Made by a program: the position numbers and the translations under genes. A stretch of 39,359 nt of DNA from Haloparvum sedimenti (GTDB taxonomy: Archaea; Halobacteriota; Halobacteria; Halobacteriales; Haloferacaceae): positions 1 through 39,359 of the forward strand of contig NZ_LKIR01000123.1 in the NCBI RefSeq assembly GCF_001462205.1, written 5' to 3'. Below the pieces are notes generated by a model, which was not told where the DNA came from, did not search any database, and saw only the letters and a program-made list of their open reading frames with translations. Shown here piece after piece: positions 14,663 through 21,562 of this stretch (positions are counted from its first letter, which is position 1; every line of letters begins with the position of its first letter).

Positions 14663-15604
14663 ATGAACGCGACGCCCCTGATCGCAGTCCTGCTGGCGGG
14701 GTGTTGTCTCGTGGGCGGCGTCGGCGGCGTCGGTGCGGCGCCGACAGCACCGATCGACGGCGCGCAGGTCGAGACTCCCGCCGACACGCCCGGCGGAACT
14801 TCGGAGGGCAGCGGAACGGCCGACTCCGACGAGAACGGCACGGAGAACGCGTCGAGCGACGACCCCGGGTTCGGGAGCGCCGTCTCCTCGTTCGTCCAGT
14901 CGACGACCGCCGGGACGGGCGGCGAGGTCGACCAGGGGATGTGGGAAGCACGCGTCAAGGGGAACGTCAGCGCCGAGGCGGTCGAGAACCGCTCCGCGGA
15001 GCTGGCCGACCGCGTCGCCGACCTGCGGGAGCGCCGCGCCGCGCTCGCGGCCCGGTACGAGAACGGCAGCCTCACCCCTGGCGAGTACCGCGCGAGGGAC
15101 GCCCGGCTCCGCGCGGAGCTCCGGTCGATCGGCATCGCGGCCAACGAGACGGGCGCCGTCGCGGAACGGTCGGGGGTTCCGGCAGCGTCCGTCGAGCGAG
15201 CCAACGCGGTCGCAGCCGCGGCCAGTGAGGCGAGCGGACGCCCCGCGACCCCCGGTGGCGGCCCGCCCGACGGCGTCCCCGGCGAGGGGGCGAACCGGTC
15301 AGGCAACGGTTCCGGACCGCCCGGCGCGGGGGAGGGCCCAGGTAACGGCGCGGGCGACGGTGGAGGCAACGGCGCGGGTGCGGGCGACGGGGGACCGCCA
15401 GACGGCGCACCCGGCGCGGGTAGTGGGGGGAACGGTAGCGGAACCGGTGACAACGGCGGCAACGGCAGCGAATCGGGGACGCCCTCGGACTCCGGAAACG
15501 GCGACCGCGGAGCCGCCGAGGGGAACGGCCCGGCGTCCGATCGCAGCTCGCCGAACGGGGCGGAGGCCGAGCGGACTTCGGAGCCGACCGGCACCCCGGA
15601 GTGA
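14663..15604 (+). CDS. secreted haloarchaeal protein with Gly/Asn-rich C-terminus
   Basis: A 313-residue exported protein of unknown function. Residues 1-26 form a signal peptide (LIAVLLAGCCLVGGVGG), perhaps a lipoprotein because of the two Cys residues. A Thr/Ser/Asp-rich linker follows, then a helical core of about 85 residues (about 95-180) with MWEARVKGNVSAEAVENRS, VADLRERRAALAARYENGSL and GEYRARDARLRAELRSIG, which looks like a short coiled coil. The last 120 residues are Gly-, Asn-, Pro- and Ser-rich and surely disordered. Several N-x-S/T sites could be N-glycosylated. A 22-bp tandem repeat spans its stop codon. The helical core is a pattern I recall from haloarchaeal surface proteins, without known role. 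Confidence 0.7.
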   Translation: MNATPLIAVLLAGCCLVGGVGGVGAAPTAPIDGAQVETPADTPGGTSEGSGTADSDENGTENASSDDPGFGSAVSSFVQSTTAGTGGEVDQGMWEARVKGNVSAEAVENRSAELADRVADLRERRAALAARYENGSLTPGEYRARDARLRAELRSIGIAANETGAVAERSGVPAASVERANAVAAAASEASGRPATPGGGPPDGVPGEGANRSGNGSGPPGAGEGPGNGAGDGGGNGAGAGDGGPPDGAPGAGSGGNGSGTGDNGGNGSESGTPSDSGNGDRGAAEGNGPASDRSSPNGAEAERTSEPTGTPE

Positions 15605-15651
15605 CGCGACCGACACCCCGGAGTGACGCGACCGACACCCCGGAGTGAGAC
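15586..15651 (+). repeat. three tandem 22-bp repeats across a stop codon
   Basis: Units at 15586-15607, 15608-15629 and 15630-15651 share GACCGACACCCCGGAGTG followed by ACGC or AGAC; the first has GGC for GAC. The gene's TGA (15602-15604) lies in the first unit. Since 22 is not a multiple of three, gain or loss of a unit upstream of the stop would change the reading frame at the C-terminus. Confidence 0.8.
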
Positions 15652-15709
15652 GACATCGTCCAGGGCTTGTGGCCCGCGGTCGGTGGGGAGTCGCCGGAGC
15701 GCCGTCGGC

Positions 15710-15746
15710 GTGTTAGACAGCCTTTTAGCTGCTCGTCGCTAACCAC
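15710..15746. promoter_or_regulatory. promoter with flanking inverted repeat upstream of the ArsR-like gene
   Basis: The TATA-like CTTTTAGC (15722-15729) is 27 bases before the ATG at 15753. It is flanked by GTGTTAG (15710-15716) and CTAACCAC (15739-15746), an imperfect inverted repeat, placed where a self-acting repressor could block promoter use. The operator role is inference. Confidence 0.4.
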
Positions 15747-15752
15747 ACGTTA

Positions 15753-16409
15753 ATGGACTCCGCGGTATTGCTCGATCTCCTCGGCAACGAGAACCGCCGG
15801 CGCATCCTCCGGCTCCTCTCGCACAAGCCGTGTTACGTCACGGAGATCTCCGAGTACCTCGGGGTGAGCCCGAAGGCCGTCATCGACCACCTGCGCAAGC
15901 TGGAGGAGGCCGGCCTCATCGAGTCGCGGACGGACGACAAGCGCCGCAAATACTTCCACATCTCCCGGAGCCTCCGGCTGGAGGTCAACGTCTCGCCGCA
16001 CGGCTTCGGCGCCAAGAGCGCCTATCCGGCGAGTGCGAACCTCGACATGAACGGGCGCTGCTCGCTGCTCTCGCTCGAGTTGGACCTGGAGCCGGAGTGT
16101 GACGACATGGCGGAGCTGGCCGCGGAGTTCGGTCGCCTCCGGTCGCTCGACCGCGAGCTCTCGCTGGCCCAGCGGTGGGTCCACGGTCGGCTCGAGGAGA
16201 CGCTCTCCCGGATCGACGAACGGCTCGGCACCGAGGCCGACAGCCAGTTCTACGCCGAGGTACTGGCCGCGGTCGTGGAGACGGACGGCTCCGCGGACGC
16301 GGTCGCGGCCGAAGTGAGCGCGCCCGGCGACGCGGTTCGGGACGCCCTCGACAGGCTCGCTGACGTGGGCGTTCTCACGCGCAAAGAAAACGGCTTCGCG
16401 GTACGGTAG
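15753..16409 (+). CDS. ArsR-family winged helix-turn-helix regulator
   Basis: A 218-residue DNA-binding regulator. Residues 3-65 form an ArsR-type winged helix: LLDLLGNENRRRILRLLS, YVTEISEYLGVSPKAVIDHLRKLEEAGLIES and the wing DDKRRKYFHIS. The middle (about 70-110) carries VNVSPHGFGAK and LDMNGRCSLLSLELD, a conserved-looking sensor or dimer segment; the C-terminus holds a helical stretch and a second small winged-helix-like region (DAVAAEVSAPGDAVRDALDRLADVGVLTR). Only three Cys are present (residues 27, 103 and 116), so metal sensing is unsure. It stands alone with its own promoter and may regulate itself. Targets unknown. Confidence 0.88.
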   Translation: MDSAVLLDLLGNENRRRILRLLSHKPCYVTEISEYLGVSPKAVIDHLRKLEEAGLIESRTDDKRRKYFHISRSLRLEVNVSPHGFGAKSAYPASANLDMNGRCSLLSLELDLEPECDDMAELAAEFGRLRSLDRELSLAQRWVHGRLEETLSRIDERLGTEADSQFYAEVLAAVVETDGSADAVAAEVSAPGDAVRDALDRLADVGVLTRKENGFAVR

Positions 16410-16433
16410 CGTCCGACCTCGGCGTCGTCGCAG

Positions 16434-16916
16434 TCACTCCACGTTCGCGGTCAGTCCCGCGCGGAGGTCGCGTCCGAAGTAGGTGCCGAGGAGCGCGACG
16501 ACCGCCCCGAGCGCGGTGCCGACGCCGACGAGGCCGACGCCGTACTCCTGCAGGAACTGGACGCCGACCGGAAGGAACCCGACCGACAGGGCGCTCAGGA
16601 GCGCGCTCGCCGCGCCGATGCCGGCGCCCGCCAGCGCCGTCTCCACGTAGCGGCGACGCGAGGCGAGTGCACCGATCAGGAACGCGCCCGCGGCGACGCC
16701 GGCGAGTCGTCCGATGCTGCCGCCGATTATCGGGACGAACCCGCCGAGCACCGAACCCGAACCGAGCGTGAGCAGCGCGACGCCGAGCGCCCTGAGCGAG
16801 AACGCGCGGCCGCGCACGCCGACGAGCGACGCCTCGCCTCCGTCGGTTCCGGCATCGTCCGTGGACGCGGCGGTGTCGCGCGTTCCGGCGTCGGACCGGT
16901 CGATGGAGGGCGTCAT
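16434..16916 (-). CDS. small integral membrane protein, unknown
   Basis: A 160-residue protein. The first 35 residues are acidic, Ser/Thr-rich and probably cytoplasmic. Four hydrophobic, Gly/Ala-rich helices follow: ALGVALLTLGSGSVLGGFVP, GRLAGVAAGAFLIGALA, ALAGAGIGAASALLSALSV and VGLVGVGTALGAVVALLGT. Short basic loops (ASRRRY, FGRDLR) suggest cytoplasmic connections. Codon use is normal for the window. It converges with the ArsR-like gene, 24 bases away, and is divergent from the universal stress protein gene. I do not recognise a characterised family. Confidence 0.72.
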   Translation of the reverse strand: MTPSIDRSDAGTRDTAASTDDAGTDGGEASLVGVRGRAFSLRALGVALLTLGSGSVLGGFVPIIGGSIGRLAGVAAGAFLIGALASRRRYVETALAGAGIGAASALLSALSVGFLPVGVQFLQEYGVGLVGVGTALGAVVALLGTYFGRDLRAGLTANVE

Positions 16917-17051
16917 ACCGGACCGTTCGGCCGCGCGGCCTTTGTTCTTGCGCCGGGCGGAACGACGCGTTCTCGCTCAGGGCGGGACGACGCGGGTCGG
17001 TCCGGCGCACCGAGGGCAGCACTCAAGCCGGCGGCCCGCGAAGCCCGAGAC

Positions 17052-17477
17052 ATGACCGACATCCTCTCCCGACCGCTGGTTCCGGTCGCGAGCGTCGAGG
17101 ACGCGGAGTCGACCTACGAGGCGCTCCGCGAGTACGTGGACGCTGACGCCGAGATCCACGTCGTCAACGTGATCGAGAAGGCCGGCGGCGCGCCCGACAA
17201 AGCGGGCGTCGAACAGCGCGAACTGGCGGCCGAGGAGGCGTTCTCTCTGTTTCGGGACCGCGCCGAGGCGGACGGGCTGACGGTCGAGACGGACCTGTTG
17301 TACGGGACCGACGTGGCGGCGGCGATCCGCGAGGCGGCCGCGGAGAGGAGCGCCACGTCGATCGCCTTCCGGTCTCGCGGCGGCGGCCGGATCGTCGACT
17401 TCCTCTCCGGAAGCGTCCGGACGAAGCTCGTGACGGAGGTTGACCGGCCGGTCGTCGTACTGCCCCGAGACGAGTAG
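17052..17477 (+). CDS. universal stress protein (UspA family)
   Basis: A single-domain UspA protein of 141 residues. It begins with the usual ILSRPLVPVASVEDAE strand, has VDADAEIHVVNVIEKAGG as the second strand, and near the C-terminus FRSRGGGRIVDFLSGSVRTKLV followed by DRPVVVLP, the region that in ATP-binding members is G-x2-G-x9-G-S/T. The glycine spacing here (RGGGRIVDFLSGS) fits only loosely, so ATP binding is uncertain. Such proteins respond to stress in haloarchaea in many copies. It stands alone on its strand. Confidence 0.88.
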   Translation: MTDILSRPLVPVASVEDAESTYEALREYVDADAEIHVVNVIEKAGGAPDKAGVEQRELAAEEAFSLFRDRAEADGLTVETDLLYGTDVAAAIREAAAERSATSIAFRSRGGGRIVDFLSGSVRTKLVTEVDRPVVVLPRDE

Positions 17478-17552
17478 CTGACGGTGCGGCGACGGCGCGT
17501 CTGACGCCCGGCGGACGGGGATTTAACCCGTCACGGCGACAACGCCGTGCGA

Positions 17553-18041
17553 ATGAGTCCCGTGCCCGCGTCGATCGCCTGGCTGCTCATCGGCATCGCG
17601 GCCGGACTGATCGGTGCCGCGGTGATGGCCTACCCGATGTCCCGCGACGCGACCGGTTTCGTGCCCGCACGGGTCGCTACGGCGCTCGTGACGCGGTGCC
17701 GACCCGCCGACGTGCCCCTCCCGCAGGCGCTCGTGTTCCACGGCGCGGCCGGGGCGGTCACGGGGGCGGCGTACGCCGCGCTGGCAGCCGGGTTCGACAG
17801 AGTTCTGCCCGCGGTCGGCACGCTGTCCGGTGGGATCGGGTTCCCCGCACACCTGCTGGCGGCCGCGCTCGTGACCGGCGCGGTGTACCTCGTGTTTGCG
17901 GTTGCCGTGTTCCCGTACGTCGGCGGGCGCGCCTACAAGGAGCGCGACACGGAGGTGCAGGGTCGGTGGCTCCGCGCGAGTCTCGCGTTCGGCGCCGCGC
18001 TCGCGGTCACGGCGCCGGCGCTCGCCTCCCTCCTGAGGTGA
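17553..18041 (+). CDS. four-helix membrane protein, unknown
   Basis: A 162-residue integral membrane protein with four hydrophobic segments: WLLIGIAAGLIGAAVMAYP, LVFHGAAGAVTGAAYAALAA, LLAAALVTGAVYLVFAVAVF and LAFGAALAVTAPALASLL. A conserved-looking loop VGGRAYKERDTEVQGRWLR lies before the last helix. The ATG at 17553 lies 30 bases from a TATA-like ATTTAAC (17521-17527); the GTG at 17547 two codons earlier is the alternative. It reads the same way as the nucleoside phosphorylase gene 76 bases downstream, but the latter has its own SD-like sequence. Function not recognised. Confidence 0.72.
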   Translation: MSPVPASIAWLLIGIAAGLIGAAVMAYPMSRDATGFVPARVATALVTRCRPADVPLPQALVFHGAAGAVTGAAYAALAAGFDRVLPAVGTLSGGIGFPAHLLAAALVTGAVYLVFAVAVFPYVGGRAYKERDTEVQGRWLRASLAFGAALAVTAPALASLLR

Positions 18042-18117
18042 CGGAAGGCGTCCGCGGTCACACACGGACGCCGCCGCGGACCGTATCGCTTTTGCCGCGT
18101 CTCGGGGAGGGTTCCAC

Positions 18118-18843
18118 ATGGCGAAACAGCCGCACCTGCTCGTCGAGGAGGGCGACGTTCACGAGATCGCGATCATCCCGGGCGACCCCGGCCGCGTCGA
18201 CCGCATCGCGGACCAGTGTGACGACAGCGAGGTCGTCGCACAGAACCGCGAGTACAAGGTCGTCAACGCAGAGTACGAGGGCTGCGAGCTGACGATCTGC
18301 TCGACCGGGATCGGCTGTCCCTCCGCGGCCATCGCCGTCGAGGAGCTGTCGCGCGTCGGCGTCGACACGTTCCTCCGCTGTGGCACCTGCGGCGGGCTGC
18401 AGTCGGACATCGAGATCGGGGACATGGTCGTCGCCTCCGGTGCCGCCAAGGAGGAGGGGACCTCCAAGCGCTACGAGTCGGCGAACTACCCCGCGGTGCC
18501 GGACTACGACGCGCTGACGGAACTCGTCGGCGCGGCCGAGCGCAACGGCGAGGAGGTTCACGTCGGCCCCATCGTCTCCGACGACGCCTTCTACAACGAG
18601 TCCGAGGACTTCGTCGACGACTGGGAGGACGCGAACCTGCTGGCCATCGAGATGGAGGCCGCGACCGTCTTCTCGCTGGCGCGCCGGAAGGGCCTCCGCG
18701 CCGGTGCCATCTGTACCGTGGACGGCAACCTCGTCGAGGGCACCCAGAAAGGCGCCGACTCGGACGACGAACTCCCCGAGAAGGCCAAGAACAACGTCGA
18801 GCGCGCGATCAAGATCACGCTCGAAGCGGTCACGGCGCTGTAG
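18118..18843 (+). CDS. udp: uridine/nucleoside phosphorylase
   Basis: Phosphorolysis of a nucleoside to base and ribose-1-phosphate, for pyrimidine salvage. The 241 residues carry the PNP/UDP family-1 features: IIPGDPGRVDRIA (phosphate loop), STGIGCPSAAIAVEEL, FLRCGTCGGLQSDIEIGDMVV and the sugar/base site LLAIEMEAATVFSLAR. The fold is clear; uridine is the likelier substrate because of close similarity to archaeal UdP proteins as I recall them, while purine nucleosides cannot be excluded. The start is backed by GGGGAGGG about eight bases before the ATG, one of the few clear Shine-Dalgarno sequences in the window. Confidence 0.9.
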   Translation: MAKQPHLLVEEGDVHEIAIIPGDPGRVDRIADQCDDSEVVAQNREYKVVNAEYEGCELTICSTGIGCPSAAIAVEELSRVGVDTFLRCGTCGGLQSDIEIGDMVVASGAAKEEGTSKRYESANYPAVPDYDALTELVGAAERNGEEVHVGPIVSDDAFYNESEDFVDDWEDANLLAIEMEAATVFSLARRKGLRAGAICTVDGNLVEGTQKGADSDDELPEKAKNNVERAIKITLEAVTAL

Positions 18844-18897
18844 GCGTACCGAGCGCCGTCGACACGCTCGACGCGGTTACGGGAGGCGATGAAGCCA

Positions 18898-18952
18898 CCG
18901 CGGTCGATAATCGGTGCAGAAACGCCGCGACCGGTGATCGGTGACAGAAATG
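18898..18952. repeat. two imperfect direct repeats of about 27 bp
   Basis: CCGCGGTCGATAATCGGTG-CAGAAAC (18898-18923) is followed directly by CCGCGACCGGTGATCGGTGACAGAAATG (18925-18952). The pair lies between the converging phosphorylase and channel genes. It may be a 3'-end or protein-binding feature, or a simple tandem duplication. Confidence 0.45.
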
Positions 18953-18983
18953 TGCGGCGGTTTGTGAGTCCCCGCGAACCGAT

Positions 18984-20141
18984 CTACTCCTCGTCCCCCT
19001 CGCCCATGATCTCGTCGGCGACCTCCTCGCCGTCGTCGCCGAACGCGGAGTCGACGAGGAGGTGGCCGCCGAGCGTCGACGGCGAGATGACGTGGTCCGC
19101 GCCCGCGCGACGGAGCTTGTCGACGTTCTCGCGCTGTGTCGCGGCGGCGACGATCCGGATCGAGGGGTTGAGCTGTCGCGCGGTGAGGATCGCCAGCGCG
19201 TCCTTCGCGTCGTCGTTGGTGGCGACGACGACCGCGCGTGCCTCTTCGATGTGGGCGCGCTCGAGGGGCGTCACGTCGCTCGGGTCCGCGGTGAGCGTCG
19301 GCACCTCCTGATCGTCGAGGAGGCGGGCGCTCCGGTCGTCCTCGGTGATGACCGCGAACGTGACGCCTCGCTCCGCGAGTTCTTCGAGTATCGGTTCCGT
19401 CAGGTCCCCGTATCCGAGCACGAGGACGTGGTCTTCGAGTAGGTCGAGCTGTCTGTCTGTCATTTTTCCGAGTGCCTTCGAGAGTTGCGCCTCGATCGCG
19501 GGCGTCAGCAGGACACCGAGCGCCACCGCGAACGCGGCCACGTTGATCACCAGCACCGAGATGCCGAACATGCGACCGATGTCGGTCGCCGGCGAGATGT
19601 CCCCGTAGCCGACGGTCGAGGCGGTGACGACCGTGAAGTAGAACGCGTCGACGACCGTTTCGATCCCCGAGAACTCCTCGCGGAGCGCGAAGGAGCCGAA
19701 CGTCCCGTATCCCATCGCGGTGACGAGGGCGGTGCCGGCCGCCAACTGCGTGGGCGAGGGGCGGTACGTGCGCGTGAACCGCCCGCGGTTGACAAGGAGA
19801 CCCGGCAGCGAGACCAGCGACAGGACGACGAGGGGATACGCGAACGCCGAGGTCTGCAGGAGCCCCTGTACCGCGGTCAGCGGAAGCAGTACCGCCGTCG
19901 AGTACCAGCCGACGCGGTAGCCACGCTTGAGTGCGTAGCCGCTGCCGAGCATTGCGAACCCCGTCAGCGTCCCCGTGAAGCCGACGGTCTGTTTCACCCA
20001 GTCCGGGACGTACGGTGCGAGCGGGCCGGCAACGCCGCCGGTCGAGATGTGGATGAGCCCGACGAGGATCGACAGCACCGCGATGGCGAACGTCAACACG
20101 ATTGACGCCCGCACGGTGACCCACTCCCGGCTTAGACCCAT
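18984..20141 (-). CDS. potassium channel with RCK (TrkA-N) domain
   Basis: A 385-residue ion channel. The first 125 residues contain four hydrophobic helices not found in minimal two-helix channels. Then come outer helix AAGTALVTAMGYGTFGSFA, pore helix and selectivity filter TASTVGYGDISP (TVGYGD gives K+ selectivity), and inner helix VLVINVAAFAVALGVLLTP. From about residue 235 an RCK/TrkA-N Rossmann domain follows: DHVLVLGYGDLTEPILEEL (G-x-G-x2 variant for nucleotide), VPTLTADPSDVTPLERA, EEARAVVVATNDDAKDAL and RIVAAATQRENVDKLRRAGADHVISP. A complete TrkA-C is lacking. It is divergent from two genes encoding TrkA-C-like domains, suggesting a shared K+ function. Confidence 0.9.
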   Translation of the reverse strand: MGLSREWVTVRASIVLTFAIAVLSILVGLIHISTGGVAGPLAPYVPDWVKQTVGFTGTLTGFAMLGSGYALKRGYRVGWYSTAVLLPLTAVQGLLQTSAFAYPLVVLSLVSLPGLLVNRGRFTRTYRPSPTQLAAGTALVTAMGYGTFGSFALREEFSGIETVVDAFYFTVVTASTVGYGDISPATDIGRMFGISVLVINVAAFAVALGVLLTPAIEAQLSKALGKMTDRQLDLLEDHVLVLGYGDLTEPILEELAERGVTFAVITEDDRSARLLDDQEVPTLTADPSDVTPLERAHIEEARAVVVATNDDAKDALAILTARQLNPSIRIVAAATQRENVDKLRRAGADHVISPSTLGGHLLVDSAFGDDGEEVADEIMGEGDEE

Positions 20142-20160
20142 ACCCGCTCGTCGCGGACTG

Positions 20161-20305
20161 CGAACTTAAACGCCACGCGACGCGGGCATCGCGATGCGGA
20201 CCCCATGTTGCGCTCGGTCCGGTTGCGGTCCACGCGGACCGGTGTGGACCGCCGCGGACCGCCGACGGCGGTAAGCGTTTAGGTGTGCCGGGAAAGAGGG
20301 AGAGC
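20161..20305. promoter_or_regulatory. divergent promoter region with phased GGACC/GGTCC sites
   Basis: The 164-bp region between the channel gene and the TrkA-C gene pair contains GGACC or GGTCC at 20198, 20216, 20227, 20236, 20246 and 20256. The last five start 11, 9, 10 and 10 bases apart, i.e. on one face of the helix. Nested palindromes such as CGGTCCACGCGGACCG arise from them. On the minus strand GTTTAAGTTC (20163-20172) is a TATA candidate for the channel gene; AAGCGTTTAGG (20273-20283) serves the plus-strand pair. A cooperative regulator site is inferred. Confidence 0.5.
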
Positions 20306-21562
20306 ATGACGCTCCCGGTCGAGATCCTCTACGGGATCTACCTCGGCGTGCTGACGGGGATCGTGCCGGCGCTGGTGGCCGGCGTCCTCGGATTCGTGTT
20401 CAAGTACTTCACGGGGGTGACGATCCCCGGGTTCGGTGTCGTCGTCCTCGCGCTCGCTATCGCAGGGGTCAACGGCGGCCTGCTCGCGCTCAACGACCCG
20501 ACCGTGCGCAACTCCGAGCGCGCTCCCGCGGTGCTGACCGCGATTTTGGTCGTGTTGATGCTTTCGCTGTACGCCCACGCGCAGGGTGACAAGCTCGGCG
20601 CGACGGTGCCGCGTCGGATGTCGCTGCGCACGCTTCGGGACCGCACCCTCTCCGCGGACGTTATCGAGCGCGTCGGCGGCCGTGGACAGGTCCGGATCGA
20701 CATCGCCGGATCGGTCGGCGACATGGAGGGCTACCCGCCGCTCCCGGCGGCGATCCGAGCCGAGATCACCGACGACGAGTGGAAATTCCCGGCGGACGTG
20801 CCGCTCTCGGAGCTGGAAACGCGACTCGCCGACCGTCTCAAAACCGAGTACGACCTCCCGGACGTGGCCGTCACGATCGACGAGCGAGCGCGAGCGACGG
20901 TCAGCGCCGCGCCGCCGATGGGCGGGCTCTCGAAGCGCGTGCCGTCCGGCCAGCGTGCGGTCTCGGTCTCTGCGCTCGTTCCGACGGGGATCGCCCGCGG
21001 CGACGAGGTCCGCGTGTTCACCGACGACGGGGTCGTCGAGGGAACGGTGCTCTCGGCGAAGTCCGGCGGATCGACCCCAAAGCCGAGCCCGGCATCCGCC
21101 TCGCCAGCGACTGCGGCCGGAAGTGATGGGGCACCGCGGACCGACGGCGGCGAGGGCGCAGCGGCGGAGGCGCCGCCACCGAGTGCGCCGACCACCACGG
21201 GCGGGGAGGGCCGCGTCACGCTCGCCGTCGACCGCGCGGAGGCGAGCACACTGCTGGCGGCCGACCGCGGGCGGGTGCTGGTGGCCTCGCGCGGCACGCA
21301 CCGGGAGTTCGAACTGACGACGCTGCTGCGCCGGGCCGGCAAGCGGTTTCGGCGGATGACGGTTCGGGCCGACGGCCCGCTCGACGGGCACTCGCTCGCG
21401 GACGCCGCGGTCCGTGAGACGTACGACGTGGTCGTCGTCGCCGCGAAGGCAGAAACGTGGACGGTCGCCCCGCGGGGCGGCGCGACGCTGTCCGCGGGCG
21501 ACGAGCTGTTCGTCGTCGGAACGCGCGAGGCGCTCGACGACTTCGCTGAGGTGGCGGCGTGA
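20306..21562 (+). CDS. membrane protein with TrkA-C-like (RCK_C) domains, first of pair
   Basis: A 418-residue protein. Residues 1-95 hold three hydrophobic helices (VLTGIVPALVAGVLGFVFKY, GFGVVVLALAIAGVNGGLLAL, APAVLTAILVVLMLSLYA). The cytoplasmic remainder has a segment GDMEGYPPLPAAIRAEI...FPADVPLSELETRL, a TrkA-C-like module around LVPTGIARGDEVRVF, a Pro/Ala/Gly-rich linker (about 255-300), and a final TrkA-C-like module ADGPLDGHSLADAAVRETYDV...GDELFVVGTREAL. No TrkA-N nucleotide-binding domain is present. ATG 20306 is preferred over the GTG at 20285. Its stop overlaps the start of its paralogue by four bases. Confidence 0.8.
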   Translation: MTLPVEILYGIYLGVLTGIVPALVAGVLGFVFKYFTGVTIPGFGVVVLALAIAGVNGGLLALNDPTVRNSERAPAVLTAILVVLMLSLYAHAQGDKLGATVPRRMSLRTLRDRTLSADVIERVGGRGQVRIDIAGSVGDMEGYPPLPAAIRAEITDDEWKFPADVPLSELETRLADRLKTEYDLPDVAVTIDERARATVSAAPPMGGLSKRVPSGQRAVSVSALVPTGIARGDEVRVFTDDGVVEGTVLSAKSGGSTPKPSPASASPATAAGSDGAPRTDGGEGAAAEAPPPSAPTTTGGEGRVTLAVDRAEASTLLAADRGRVLVASRGTHREFELTTLLRRAGKRFRRMTVRADGPLDGHSLADAAVRETYDVVVVAAKAETWTVAPRGGATLSAGDELFVVGTREALDDFAEVAA

